Positions 1 through 9,311 of a stretch of DNA of 64,000 nucleotides are shown here, in pieces. The first letter of the stretch is position 1, and the number at the start of each line of letters is the position of its first letter. The notes beneath the pieces are model-generated. The model saw only the letters and a list, made by a program, of their open reading frames with translations, did not search any database and was not told the origin of the DNA. The position numbers and the translations under genes are program-made. Origin of the DNA: M3007 sp965249785 (GTDB lineage Bacteria; Bacteroidota; Bacteroidia; Chitinophagales; Saprospiraceae); NCBI GenBank assembly GCA_965249785.1, contig CBDFMU010000028.1, positions 27,263-91,262 on the forward strand, given 5' to 3'.

Positions 1-2
1 CG

Positions 3-1034
3 CAAGCCTTGCACGATGGCTACACGAAATATACGCCAGTGCCAGGACTGCCCGAACTGACCAAGGCGATCAGCGAAAAATTCAAGCGCGATAATAATCT
101 GGACTACCGCCCGGAGCAAATTGTGGTCAGCAACGGCGCCAAGCAGACGGTGTACAATCTCTGCCAAGCCCTGGTGGATCCGGGCGACGAGGTGATTTTG
201 TTTTCGCCTTACTGGGTGTCGTATTTAGAAATCGTGAAAATGGCGGGCGGCATTCCTGTAGAAGTATATGCCGGAGTGGACCGCGATTTCAAGCCTACCC
301 CGAAGCAATTGGCGGATGCTATTACGGAACGTACCAAATTCGTCATCTTCTCTTCGCCCTGCAATCCAACCGGGACGGTTTTCACCCGCGAAGAACTGAA
401 AGCGTACGCCGATGTGGTGGCGGCGCACGAAAATGTGCTGATCGTGAGCGATGAGATTTATGAGTACATCAATTTCACCCACGAACACGTCAGCATCGGC
501 AGTTTCCCCAACGTTGCTGACCGTACTATTACGGTCAATGGTTTTGCCAAAGGTTTTGCGATGACTGGCTGGCGTTTGGGTTACATGGGCGCGCCGAAAT
601 ACATCGCCGATGCCTGCGCCAAAGTACAGGGCCAAGTGACCAGCGGTGCCTCTTCGTTTGGTCAAAAGGCCGGTGCAGTAGCCCTAATGAGCGACATGGC
701 ACCGACCGAGGCTATGCGCGAAGCTTTCCGCGAACGCCGCGACATTATCCTCTCTTTGCTGGAAGAAATACCGGGCATCAAAACCAACAATCCCGACGGT
801 GCCTTCTACGTCTTCCCGGACATCAGTGCTTATTATGGCAAAAGCGATGGCCACACGGTGATCCACAACGCCGACGATTTTTGCGACTACGTGATGAGTA
901 ACGCCTACGTTGGCCTGGTATCGGGTTCCGCCTTTGGTGACCCGAATTGTTTTCGGTTGAGTTATGCGGCATCCGAGGCCATGCTACGGGAGGCTATTCG
1001 TCGGATGAAGGCGGTGCTGGGACGGTTGAAGTAG
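3..1034 (+). CDS. PLP-dependent class I/II aminotransferase, 5' end outside window
   Basis: This is the C-terminal part of a fold-type I aspartate aminotransferase-like enzyme; the reading frame is open to the window edge, so the true start lies upstream. Visible family features are the substrate-side YTPVPGLPELTKAI segment, the SNGAKQ motif, FSSPCNPTGTV (the PLP-contacting Asn-Pro-Thr-Gly loop), VSDEIYEY (the Asp that binds the pyridine nitrogen) and NGFAKGFAMTGWRLGY, whose Lys is the Schiff-base lysine and whose Arg contacts phosphate. The C-terminal FRLSYA motif contains the Arg that binds the substrate carboxylate. The reaction is transfer of an amino group between an amino acid (probably aspartate or an aromatic amino acid) and 2-oxoglutarate in the cytoplasm. 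Family assignment is firm; the substrate is inferred. Confidence 0.93.
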   Translation, partial: QALHDGYTKYTPVPGLPELTKAISEKFKRDNNLDYRPEQIVVSNGAKQTVYNLCQALVDPGDEVILFSPYWVSYLEIVKMAGGIPVEVYAGVDRDFKPTPKQLADAITERTKFVIFSSPCNPTGTVFTREELKAYADVVAAHENVLIVSDEIYEYINFTHEHVSIGSFPNVADRTITVNGFAKGFAMTGWRLGYMGAPKYIADACAKVQGQVTSGASSFGQKAGAVALMSDMAPTEAMREAFRERRDIILSLLEEIPGIKTNNPDGAFYVFPDISAYYGKSDGHTVIHNADDFCDYVMSNAYVGLVSGSAFGDPNCFRLSYAASEAMLREAIRRMKAVLGRLK

Positions 1035-1392
1035 AAAGAATAATTTTCTGTAAAATAAATGATCGAATCGTCTTTCGGTGAGAACCGGAGGATGAGTTTT
1101 CTATGTAATAGCGTAATAGGGAGGAGACAGTATTAGGGAGACAGGAATCAGCCATAGGCGGAAACCTTTTTAAGGCATTAAAACCTATTAAAAAATGTAA
1201 CAGAAGTTGTAATTATTTCCTTCGTTCTTTATTCTCGAAGGGAATGTATGTTTATAGATAACGTATTCACGATCAATAACTAAACCTTTCTAAACATTCT
1301 AAACTACTCTAAACTAATTATAGTAAGGCGTATACCCCCAAAAAGATAGAATACAGCTAATATTTCCCTGTTTTTAACTAACACATCTCTAT
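1035..1392. other. Intergenic region with a degenerate CTCAAC-type repeat
   Basis: No gene was found here. Bases about 1220-1245 hold a small hairpin (TTCCTTCG … CGAAGGGAA). Bases 1252-1324 are a degenerate member of the dispersed repeat described at 7390, 27391, 51446 and 61395: TATTCACGATCAATAACTAA, then CTAAAC units at short intervals, ending in an ATTATAG box. The secreted-protein gene at 1393 starts about 70 bases further on, so this region probably holds its promoter. Confidence 0.55.
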
Positions 1393-4386
1393 ATGAAACA
1401 ACTTCTCCTCGCCCTATTTGTCTTTTTAGTTTTTGTCCAAAAAACCACCGCCCAATCTATCACCTTCCAGGACTCGACCTTTACCGAACCTGTTACCATC
1501 GCCGACATTACCCATCTTGAGTTTGAAAACTGCCATTTTACAGGCATTACAGCCGATGCTGCTCTTACTTTAACTAATGTGTTTTATGTCAAAATTTCAA
1601 ATTGCACCTTTGAAAATATCACTGGAAATGCCGTAGTAGTAAAAGGAAGCGATTATTTCTACCTAGACAGCAGTCAATTGTACAATATAAGTGGTGCGGG
1701 AGTAGCAATCCGTCAGGTGCGGATAGCCAATTTTACGAATTGTCAACTGTCTAATATTAGTGGCCGTGCTTTCCACTTTTCTAATGCGCACACCATAGAT
1801 ATATCCAGCAGCCAGCTTTCTGACGTAGGCAACGGTATTACTTGTTTCGGAAGCGGGAAAGTAGATACGCTGCGCGTACATGATACAAGTATTCGCCGCG
1901 TGAACGGTTTGCCAGGCGAACCAGAGAGCGGCGATGGCATCCGCATTGCCAATACTGGTATTGTGTATATTAACCTGTGTACAGTAGATAGTTGTGCAGC
2001 CGCCGGGATATTTATTGGACAAGGAAATACTGATAGTACGGCGGTAGATAGCATACTAATTTGGAACAATACTATTAGTCACACTAATTTTGATGGTCTT
2101 TTCGGCGAGGGAAATGCGCGCCACGCTTATATCCATGACAATGAAATTAGTTACGCGGGTTTTCTCGGTGGCCAACCCGATGTCAGAGAGAAATGTATTC
2201 GCTGGCAAGGGCCTGATTTTCGCATAGAAGACAATCAAATTCACCACGCTGTGGATGCAGCGTGTGGCCAAATCTATTGTGGCGCAGGTATTTCCATCGG
2301 CAATTATGGTCTAGTGGCCCGCAATCGCGTCTATAATTGCCATGGAAATGGTATTGAATATTCCAACGGGCAGGATGCTGCACAACAGGATTTGCGCATT
2401 TTTAATAATATTGTTTATGATGTAAGCGGCAATCCAGTTTTAATGGAAGGTAGTGACAGCCTCAATAGCGAATTAGGCGCTATTATTATTCGCAATAATA
2501 CTTTACTGGGTATTTTTCACGGCGGCCTTGACACTACTAGTAAGGCTCCATTAGTGGTATGCTGTAATGCAAGTCATGTGACTGCGCAGGGTAATATTCT
2601 TTTATATCAATCAATAAGTGACACTTCTAAATATATCCACACCTACGATGGCGGAATGCTCACGGAGAATCTCAACTTAAAAGCCACCAGCGGTACAGGC
2701 TTCGTGGATTATCTGGGTCGGGATTTTCATTTGGTGGCCACTGCTTTGGCCATCGATGTATTACCGCCTGGTTTTGGGGAGCCTAATGACGATTTTGATC
2801 ACGAATCCCGCGACCAAAAGCATGACGCAGGCGCGGACGAGTTTCCGGCGGCTGCTCCTAATTTTTGTGGTTGTGTCAATTGTCCCAGTCCTATGCCCGA
2901 TAATTTTATGGGCAATTTCTTTTATTATGTCAGCAATGTTACCAATAATGATCTCGCCAGCTCTACTCAAGGAGTCTGCGGGGTACGGGTAAATTTTGAC
3001 CATGAATACCTGGGTGACTTGACGATGCGCCTCTTCTCCCCTGCCGGGCAATCGGTAACGCTCGTGGGGCCAACCGGCTTTTTTGGCCCTACCGATGGTG
3101 CTTACTGGAATATTACCTTCGCACCTTGCGCAACGGCGGTTTTTCCTGACAATGGTTTTTCAGAGACCTGGAGTAATTTCCAGAGCTGGCTTATCGGTGG
3201 TAGTTATTCTGGCTCTTACTACCCGGAGGAAGGCTGTCTCGAAGAATTTAATACTGGATCGGTAAAAGGTGTCTGGCGACTCGAAATAAATGACAATCAA
3301 GCAGTTGATCAAGGGTTTTTATATGATTTCGAGATCATTTTCTGTGACACTGCCGGGATCACCTGCCTGCCTTGTGTGGCTCCTCCGACGGCCGGATTCT
3401 CGGTCACTACCGACGATTGGACGGTCTTATTACAAAATACCTCTACCGATGCCGATTCTTACCAGGTTTATTTTGGTGACGGGTCGTTTTTTTCCGGCAC
3501 GACCATCCCCAATGCCCATACTTATGCCGATACGGGTACTTACCTGTTGCGCCTCCTCGCGACCAACCTGTGCGGACTCGATACTTTGGAGCAGACTATA
3601 CATATAATGGGTGCCCTGCCCAACGCGAGCGCAAGTGCCACACCATCAAGCGGTTGCGCATCTTTGTCTGTACAGGCCGTAGTGTCTGCTGCCGAATATG
3701 TGGATAATTGGCACTGGTTTTTTCCCGGTGCTATTCCTGCAGAGTCATTGGAGATGGAGCCAACGGTCGTATATAACGAGCCGGGTATTTATCCTGCTAT
3801 CTTAATCGTCACTAATACAGTAGGTTCGGATACTATTTTTTATCCGAATTTTGTGGAAGTAAACCTTGGTCTTTTGGCTCCCGGTTTTACTGTGCAGGTA
3901 GAAGGTGATACTATTATTGCTACTAATACCACTCAGAATTTTATAGAATATTACTGGCTATTGGATGGTACGGCGCAGGGAAATGGCAATGCCCAACAGC
4001 AAGTGTATGTAGTAGATAGTGCTGGCACTTACGTCGTCACTTTATATGTGGCTAATAATTGTGATACCGCCTTTATCGTACAGTCTGTACCAGTGATTTT
4101 ATCGTCCGCAGAAAATACTGAAAACAAGATTTCTGAACTTTTACTGCTACCCAATCCGAACAATGGCAGCTGCCATTTGGAGATGGTTTCACCAGAAAAT
4201 TTGCTCGCTGATATAGTTATATTGAATACTACCGGACAAAATGTTTTTACGCAAAAAATAGACATTACAGCCGGGAAAAGTACCCGCCCTGATCTTGATG
4301 TAAGCCATTTGCCGTCCGGTTTTTACTTGTTACGTCTGCAAACAGCGGCTGGCTCGAAAACGATTCCTTTTACTTTGCAACATTAA
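1393..4386 (+). CDS. Secreted beta-helix / P-domain / PKD protein with T9SS sorting signal
   Basis: A 997-residue secreted protein. Residues 1-21 are a signal peptide ending TTAQ. Residues about 25-490 are a right-handed parallel beta-helix with recurrent short strands (NCxFxNITGNAV, GDGIRIANTGIVYI, NGIEYSN), a fold shared with polysaccharide lyases and surface adhesins. Residues about 500-655 match a proprotein-convertase P-type domain (GVRVNFDHEYLGDLTMRLFS, WRLEINDN). Residues about 662-905 are three PKD-like domains (YFGDGS…HTYADTGTYLLRL). The last about 85 residues are a type A T9SS sorting domain (LLPNPNNG … LPSGFYLLRLQT). It should be exported by Sec, moved over the outer membrane by T9SS and anchored at the surface. 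No catalytic residues can be identified, so adhesin or glycan-binding/cleaving roles are both open. Confidence 0.85.
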   Translation: MKQLLLALFVFLVFVQKTTAQSITFQDSTFTEPVTIADITHLEFENCHFTGITADAALTLTNVFYVKISNCTFENITGNAVVVKGSDYFYLDSSQLYNISGAGVAIRQVRIANFTNCQLSNISGRAFHFSNAHTIDISSSQLSDVGNGITCFGSGKVDTLRVHDTSIRRVNGLPGEPESGDGIRIANTGIVYINLCTVDSCAAAGIFIGQGNTDSTAVDSILIWNNTISHTNFDGLFGEGNARHAYIHDNEISYAGFLGGQPDVREKCIRWQGPDFRIEDNQIHHAVDAACGQIYCGAGISIGNYGLVARNRVYNCHGNGIEYSNGQDAAQQDLRIFNNIVYDVSGNPVLMEGSDSLNSELGAIIIRNNTLLGIFHGGLDTTSKAPLVVCCNASHVTAQGNILLYQSISDTSKYIHTYDGGMLTENLNLKATSGTGFVDYLGRDFHLVATALAIDVLPPGFGEPNDDFDHESRDQKHDAGADEFPAAAPNFCGCVNCPSPMPDNFMGNFFYYVSNVTNNDLASSTQGVCGVRVNFDHEYLGDLTMRLFSPAGQSVTLVGPTGFFGPTDGAYWNITFAPCATAVFPDNGFSETWSNFQSWLIGGSYSGSYYPEEGCLEEFNTGSVKGVWRLEINDNQAVDQGFLYDFEIIFCDTAGITCLPCVAPPTAGFSVTTDDWTVLLQNTSTDADSYQVYFGDGSFFSGTTIPNAHTYADTGTYLLRLLATNLCGLDTLEQTIHIMGALPNASASATPSSGCASLSVQAVVSAAEYVDNWHWFFPGAIPAESLEMEPTVVYNEPGIYPAILIVTNTVGSDTIFYPNFVEVNLGLLAPGFTVQVEGDTIIATNTTQNFIEYYWLLDGTAQGNGNAQQQVYVVDSAGTYVVTLYVANNCDTAFIVQSVPVILSSAENTENKISELLLLPNPNNGSCHLEMVSPENLLADIVILNTTGQNVFTQKIDITAGKSTRPDLDVSHLPSGFYLLRLQTAAGSKTIPFTLQH

Positions 4387-4395
4387 TGCCGCTTA

Positions 4396-4430
4396 TAGAC
4401 CTAATAGGTTTTTGAAACCTATTAGGTCTA
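4396..4430. terminator. Perfect 16-bp palindrome with TTG loop
   Basis: Two perfectly complementary 16-base arms (4396-4411, TAGACCTAATAGGTTT, and 4415-4430) enclose the loop TTG. It starts 10 bases after the T9SS gene stop and can act as a terminator, though no long T-run follows. A close relative (AGACCTATAAGGTTT arms) lies at 43895-43928, so this is a dispersed palindrome and not just a local hairpin. Confidence 0.7.
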
Positions 4431-4445
4431 AGGGCAGACAAAGAA

Positions 4446-4488
4446 TGCAGCCTAAACATTCTAAACTACTCTAAGCTGACTATAATGG
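4446..4488. repeat. Short CTAAAC repeat ending in ACTATAAT
   Basis: CCTAAACATTCTAAACTACT continuing to CTAAGCTGACTATAAT is a truncated, C-to-A drifted copy of the CTCAACATT/TACTATAAT element seen at 27391 and 51446. It lies about 50 bases upstream of the small membrane protein at 4536. Confidence 0.5.
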
Positions 4489-4535
4489 CCAAAATATTCC
4501 TACTTTTCGGCTTCTAAACACAATCTGCTGATTCT

Positions 4536-4835
4536 ATGTCAAAGTATATCACTTTTATCGCCGGGGAAATTACCAACCTCGCCGTCGGTTATCTGGCTGG
4601 TTTGTCGGCTTCCATGCTGGTGTCCGAGTTTTTCGTTCGCAAGAAAATAGGCAATCTTTGGGGCCTTGCCGCCAAGCGGGAAGCCGTAAGCAGAGACGAT
4701 TATGACTGGCTCATGTTTGTCGGCTCCTATGTCATTGGATTAATTGTAATGGTCAGCGTGAATTATTTAATGAAAAGATTGCGCAAGCCAAAACCGCCAC
4801 AAAACTTCACCGATCCAACCATAAACACCTATTAA
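4536..4835 (+). CDS. Small two-TM membrane protein, unknown function
   Basis: A 99-residue protein with two hydrophobic segments, about residues 7-27 (FIAGEITNLAVGYLAGLSAS) and 60-80 (FVGSYVIGLIVMVSVNYLM), separated by a charged stretch and followed by a basic, Pro-rich tail. No family was recognised. Support for it being real: an ATG start, good hydrophobic periodicity, a copy of the CTAAAC/ACTATAAT repeat upstream as before other genes here, and no better gene on the other strand. It could be an accessory membrane protein; no function is proposed. Confidence 0.6.
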   Translation: MSKYITFIAGEITNLAVGYLAGLSASMLVSEFFVRKKIGNLWGLAAKREAVSRDDYDWLMFVGSYVIGLIVMVSVNYLMKRLRKPKPPQNFTDPTINTY

Positions 4836-4861
4836 TTGCGACCTTAAAAGGTTGGTTAGCA

Positions 4862-5476
4862 TTACGATTGCTGGTCCACAATGGCCTTCGCCAGATTTTT
4901 CCATTGCACATCGGCGAAGCCGAGCCAGGCACCAACCGCAGTGGCAACATTGCGTATTTTGTCCAACAGATTGTCCGTTTCGGTATTGGGCCTTTCGTTG
5001 CGACCATGAATCTCCGCCGTGACCGACGTACCAACACGAGACACTACAAACGTACTGGTTGCCGTATTATCCAAAAAATGCTGCGTTTCTGGCTGCTCAT
5101 TCAGCGGACTGGAGGCTGGCCGCACCCGAATACTAATTACGTCGCCGCCTGCATCGCTGCGATCTTCCATAGCCTCAACGACTACCCAATCGTGGCCATC
5201 GCCCGACACCGTACTTGAGCCGGGAATATCAATTTGAAAATAATCGCCCACTTCGGGAAAACGATGACCCACTGACTGACCTTTATCGTCGCGCAGGATA
5301 AAAGTGCTGCTCAATCCATGGGTGATATTTTGCCAGTTATTTATGTCCAGCAAACGCTTACGAGCCACTTGAAAAAACTGTTGCGCCGCTTCCCAATTGT
5401 CAAATTCTACGGTTTCACTGGCATTTTTCTGTATACCGGCCTGATGCTCTGGCACAAGAACATTTGTATCTTTCAT
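4862..5476 (-). CDS. Conserved-looking soluble protein of unknown function
   Basis: A 204-residue protein without signal peptide or membrane segments. The N-terminal part (SETVEFDNWEAAQQFFQVAR) looks helical; the middle, about residues 60-150, is beta-rich (GDYFQIDIPG, DWVVVEAMED, DVISIRVRPA, TSTFVVSRVGTSVTAEIHGR); the C-terminal 45 residues are helical (LLDKIRNVATAVGAWLGFADVQWKNLAKAI). I do not recognise a named family. It stands alone, convergent with the small membrane protein and divergent from the acyl-CoA dehydrogenase at 5614. The gene is intact, with an ATG start and typical codon use. Confidence 0.7.
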   Translation of the reverse strand: MKDTNVLVPEHQAGIQKNASETVEFDNWEAAQQFFQVARKRLLDINNWQNITHGLSSTFILRDDKGQSVGHRFPEVGDYFQIDIPGSSTVSGDGHDWVVVEAMEDRSDAGGDVISIRVRPASSPLNEQPETQHFLDNTATSTFVVSRVGTSVTAEIHGRNERPNTETDNLLDKIRNVATAVGAWLGFADVQWKNLAKAIVDQQS

Positions 5477-5613
5477 AAGAAGGTGTTTTCCGGGATGCTT
5501 AAAAAAAGTGTGCCAGCCAATGCGTTCTCTTTGACAACGGCAACTCCATCTCTGGCATTCATGTACAAGAATAACGTATCACTCATCAAGTAAAACTGCC
5601 AAAAATTTCTACC

Positions 5614-7386
5614 ATGCCGCCCTACGTTTCCCTCGATTTGCTTCGTTTTTTGCTGTTTGAAGCCCACCACCTGCAAGATTTATTTAAGCATCCCCGCTTT
5701 GCGCACCTCGACGAAAGTGCCGTGGATTTGGTGCTGCAAGCCGCCAAAGACTGGGCGGATGTAGAATTGCATCCTTATTTCAAAGCGATGGATGAGCAGC
5801 CTGCGCAATGGCAGGAAGGTAGGGTGCGTACCCACGAACAGGTGGGCCGAGTGCTGCGCGGCGCGGGCGACAACGGCTGGATCGGGGCCCGTGACGACTT
5901 TGACCGGGGCGGAATGCAGATGCCGGAAATGCTCTACGCGGCCATTCATTGCATTTTTGAAGCGGCTAATAATAGCGCGCAAGGGTATTTGGGGCTGACC
6001 GGCGGTGCGGCGCGATTGATCTCGGCGTTTGGTTCGCCCGAATTGGTAGAGACCTATGTGCTGCCGATGTACGCCGGGCAGTGGCAAGGCACGATGGCCC
6101 TCACCGAACCGCAGGCCGGTAGTTCGCTGACCGATATTACGACCGTTGCTCACCCGACCACGGAGGGATTTTATAAAATCAAAGGCCACAAGATTTTTAT
6201 CTCCGGCGGCGATCATGGTGGCGCGGAGAATTTCGTCCACTTGACGCTGGCCCGCATCGAAGGTGCGCCGCCGGGCGTGAAAGGGATTTCGTTATTTGTA
6301 ATTCCAAGAATGCGTCCGGGGGCCAATAATGAATTGATTTTCAATGATGTACAAACGGCGGGCGATTTCCAGAAAATGGGGCAGCGCGGTTATTCCACCA
6401 CGCATTTAGTGTTCGGCGAAAATGACGACTGCCACGGTTGGCTGCTCGGCGAGCCACATCAAGGGCTGGCCTATATGTTCCAGATGATGAACGAAGCGCG
6501 GATTGGAGTCGGGCATTCGGCGGCTTCGGTGGCCCTCGCGGCTTACCTTACTTCCAACCAATACGCCCATGAACGGCCCCAGGGTCGGCTGCCCGGCAAT
6601 CGCGATCCATTGGCTGCGCCAGTACCGATTGTGCGCCACGCCGACGTGCAGCGGATGTTGCTCACCCAACAATGTATCGTGGAGGGCGCGCTCAGTCTCG
6701 CGACTTTTTGCTGCAAACTTAGCGACTTGGAACACGTAGATATGGACGCTGCGCAGAAAAGAGACATCTGGTTGTTGCTGGAAATCCTGACGCCTGTTGT
6801 GAAAGCCTATTCCACGGAACAAGGCATTCGGGCGGTGAGTCTCGGCTTGCAAGTGCTTGGTGGTTATGGTTTTACGATGGATTTCCCATTGCAGCAGTAT
6901 TATCGCGACATTCGGATTATGGCGATTTATGAGGGTACAACGGGTATTCAATCGCTCGATTTATTGGGTAGAAAAGTATTGGTAGAAAATGGTCGGGCCT
7001 TGCAATTATTGATCGCTGAAATGAATAAAACGGCGGAAAAAGCCGATTCAGACGAAGTTTTGCTGCCTTTTGCGCAAGAATTAAAACAGGAAATTCGACG
7101 TCTGACCGAAGTAACACAGCATTTAGTAGGTTTTGCCAAAGCTGGAAAAGCCGAACGTTTCACCGCCGATGCTACGGTGTACATGGAAATGACTGGTCTG
7201 ATTGTGATTGCCTGGCAGTGGTTGCACTTGGCTTTGGCGGCGCAGGAAAATCGTTCGAGTGGCCGCTTTACACCTGAATTTTACGATCAAGTGCTGCGTT
7301 GTCTGCGGTTTTATTTCCGGTATGAATTGCCCCACGCGGAGGCGAATGCGCGGACGCTCACGCAGGGCGAGCCTGTGTATGTTTGA
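5614..7386 (+). CDS. Acyl-CoA dehydrogenase with C-terminal extension
   Basis: A 590-residue FAD enzyme that introduces the alpha-beta double bond into acyl-CoA thioesters, the first step of beta-oxidation. The N-terminal helical domain covers about residues 30-155, the central beta domain starts at MALTEPQAGSSLTD (about residue 160), and the C-terminal helical domain runs to about 450. It includes LQVLGGYGFTMDFPLQQYYRDIRI and YEGTTGIQSLDLLGRK, where the family's catalytic Glu follows the Tyr (about residue 440). The last 130 residues are the extra helical domain of the long (about 590-600 aa) acyl-CoA dehydrogenases common in Bacteroidota and Proteobacteria. It is monocistronic in this window; the substrate chain length cannot be read from sequence. 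Confidence 0.93.
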   Translation: MPPYVSLDLLRFLLFEAHHLQDLFKHPRFAHLDESAVDLVLQAAKDWADVELHPYFKAMDEQPAQWQEGRVRTHEQVGRVLRGAGDNGWIGARDDFDRGGMQMPEMLYAAIHCIFEAANNSAQGYLGLTGGAARLISAFGSPELVETYVLPMYAGQWQGTMALTEPQAGSSLTDITTVAHPTTEGFYKIKGHKIFISGGDHGGAENFVHLTLARIEGAPPGVKGISLFVIPRMRPGANNELIFNDVQTAGDFQKMGQRGYSTTHLVFGENDDCHGWLLGEPHQGLAYMFQMMNEARIGVGHSAASVALAAYLTSNQYAHERPQGRLPGNRDPLAAPVPIVRHADVQRMLLTQQCIVEGALSLATFCCKLSDLEHVDMDAAQKRDIWLLLEILTPVVKAYSTEQGIRAVSLGLQVLGGYGFTMDFPLQQYYRDIRIMAIYEGTTGIQSLDLLGRKVLVENGRALQLLIAEMNKTAEKADSDEVLLPFAQELKQEIRRLTEVTQHLVGFAKAGKAERFTADATVYMEMTGLIVIAWQWLHLALAAQENRSSGRFTPEFYDQVLRCLRFYFRYELPHAEANARTLTQGEPVYV

Positions 7387-7389
7387 AAA

Positions 7390-7502
7390 TGATAGTCATC
7401 ACAGAGTAGTTTTGAATAGCGTTGATATGCAAAGCACTGATAATCAATTTTCTAAACATCCTCAACATTCTCAACTTCTCAACATTACCTATACTTTACA
7501 TG
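7390..7502. repeat. Dispersed ~110-bp element, copy 1 (CTCAACATT array)
   Basis: Order of elements: CATCACAGAGTAGTTTTGAA, GATATGCAAAGCACTGATAA, TCAATTTTCT, then CTCAACATT-type units (TAAACATC, CTCAACATT, CTCAACTT, CTCAAC), ending ATTACCTATACTTTA. The same order is found at 27391, 51446 and 61395. It lies 70 bases upstream of the pafA start and 3 bases after the acyl-CoA dehydrogenase stop. Confidence 0.75.
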
Positions 7503-7569
7503 ACTTTTAAGGAGTGGACTATACCGCCACCCGCCCTCGCTACGTTTTGGCGGAAATCTTTTGACAAAA

Positions 7570-9216
7570 ATGAAATTTAGACTTTCCTTTTTTCTACTGT
7601 TGGGCCTTTTTGCGCAGCAAGTCAGTTTTGCGCAACCTAAATTGGTGGTGGGTATTGTCGTAGACCAAATGCGCTACGATTATCTTTATCGCTACCAATC
7701 GAAATATGGCCCAGGCGGATTCAAGCGGCTATTGCGCGATGGCTTTTCCTGCGCCAATACGCACTACAATTATGTCCCGACCTACACAGCCCCTGGCCAT
7801 GCAGCCATTTATACTGGTGCCACGCCTGCATTGAGTGGTATTGTGGCCAATGAGTGGTGGGACCCGGAGTGGGGCGAACACCGCTACGTCACGACAGATA
7901 AGCACTACCGATCGGTTGGGACGACCAATGTAAGAGCCGGGCAACATTCGCCTACGGTACTGCTGACTACGACCATCACGGATGAACTGCGGCTATCCAA
8001 CAACTTCCAATCCAAAGTTGTGGGGATATGCCTGAAAGACCGGGCCAGCATTTTGCCCGCAGGTCATATTCCCAACGCCTGCTACTGGTTTGATGACGAA
8101 TCTGGCAACTTTATCACGTCCACTTATTACCCCGATTCATTGGGTTTGCCCAAATGGGTACAGGATTTCAACGCCCGGCGGCTGCCCGATGCCTATCTAT
8201 CCAAACCCTGGAAGATAGATTCTTCCTTGCAATATACCGAAAGTTTTGCCAATTGGGATCAGTACAACAAAGGGCAATACGTCCCTTATTTTACCGGAGA
8301 AATGCCCTACAACTTGCCCGCATTGAAGAAAAAAGGCGGCTATGGCGTGATTCGCTTTACGCCTTATGGCAACAGTCTGACCCTCGATTTTGCGATGGAA
8401 GCCGCCGAACGAATGCAATTGGGACAGGGTAATTACCCGGATTTTCTGTGCATCAGTTTTTCCAGTACGGACTACTGCGCCCACCAATTTGGTATTCATG
8501 GGGAGGAAACGGAGGATACTTATTTGCGATTAGATAAAGATTTGGCCCGTTTTTTCGACTTTTTAGACAAAAAGTACGGAAAAAACAATGTTTTGGTATT
8601 CCTCACTGCCGATCATGGCGGAGCAGAAACGCCGGTTCACATGAATGATTTGCGCATCCCGGCGGGCGTTTATCCCGAAAGCCAAACGGAGGCTGCGCTG
8701 GAAAAAGCTATTGCCGCCAAGGTAGGTACCGTCGGCGATTTTATCCATGAAGTGGGCAACCAACAGGTGTATCTCAACTGGGAAGCACTGGACGACCTGA
8801 ATGTTGATCCAGACGAGGTGGCCGATGTCGTTATTGATTACCTGCGGGCACAGCCGGGCGTGTATGATGCTTTTACTCGCCAGGAATTGTTGGATTTGCC
8901 CGCTGACTATCCCTTCGCGGCGGAAATCCGGCGGGGAATCAACCCACGCCGTTCGGGTGATATTATCTTCCAGCTCGAACCGGCCTGGCACTCAGACGAT
9001 AAGTTATTTGGCAAAGGTGGTACTACCCACGGCTCTTCGTATTCCTACGATACGCACGTGCCGCTGCTCTGGTATGGCTGGAATATTCTGCCCGGTGCCA
9101 CTTATGCCCCCATCAACATCACCGATATAGCCCCCACGCTGGCGGCAATGCTGCATATTATGGAGCCTAACGGCAATACGGGTACGGTGATTCAGGAGGT
9201 GATGAGGAAAAATTGA
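7570..9216 (+). CDS. pafA: PafA-type alkaline phosphatase (type I phosphodiesterase superfamily)
   Basis: A 548-residue periplasmic phosphatase of the nucleotide pyrophosphatase/alkaline phosphatase superfamily. The signal peptide is residues 1-21 (ending VSFAQ). VVGIVVDQMRYDYLYRY holds the first metal Asp (about residue 33), and NYVPTYTAPGHA holds the nucleophilic Thr (about T73), matching the PafA signature. LTADHGGAETPVHMNDL (about 346-360) and GTTHGSSYSYDTHVPLLWYG near the C-terminus supply the remaining Asp/His zinc ligands. It hydrolyses phosphate monoesters to release inorganic phosphate. ATG 7570 was preferred over the in-frame TTG at 7561 because it gives a clean signal peptide. A dispersed CTCAAC repeat lies just upstream. 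Confidence 0.92.
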   Translation: MKFRLSFFLLLGLFAQQVSFAQPKLVVGIVVDQMRYDYLYRYQSKYGPGGFKRLLRDGFSCANTHYNYVPTYTAPGHAAIYTGATPALSGIVANEWWDPEWGEHRYVTTDKHYRSVGTTNVRAGQHSPTVLLTTTITDELRLSNNFQSKVVGICLKDRASILPAGHIPNACYWFDDESGNFITSTYYPDSLGLPKWVQDFNARRLPDAYLSKPWKIDSSLQYTESFANWDQYNKGQYVPYFTGEMPYNLPALKKKGGYGVIRFTPYGNSLTLDFAMEAAERMQLGQGNYPDFLCISFSSTDYCAHQFGIHGEETEDTYLRLDKDLARFFDFLDKKYGKNNVLVFLTADHGGAETPVHMNDLRIPAGVYPESQTEAALEKAIAAKVGTVGDFIHEVGNQQVYLNWEALDDLNVDPDEVADVVIDYLRAQPGVYDAFTRQELLDLPADYPFAAEIRRGINPRRSGDIIFQLEPAWHSDDKLFGKGGTTHGSSYSYDTHVPLLWYGWNILPGATYAPINITDIAPTLAAMLHIMEPNGNTGTVIQEVMRKN

Positions 9217-9219
9217 GAA

Positions 9220-9294
9220 GTTGAAGATGCGAGTATTTAAGTAACGATTAAAACCATGACAATCAATTATTAATCAAATACTCGCATCCTCAAA
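9220..9294. terminator. Imperfect inverted repeat between convergent genes
   Basis: GTTGAAGATGCGAGTATTT (9220-9238) is nearly complementary to the stretch ending at about 9294 (AAATACTCGCATCCTCAAAC), with an AT-rich 37-base loop. It separates the stop codons of the phosphatase (+) and the globin (-), so it probably ends transcription from both sides. The arms also carry TTGAG/CTCAA-type words. Confidence 0.6.
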
Positions 9295-9311
9295 CATTCA
9301 AATCCTCACCC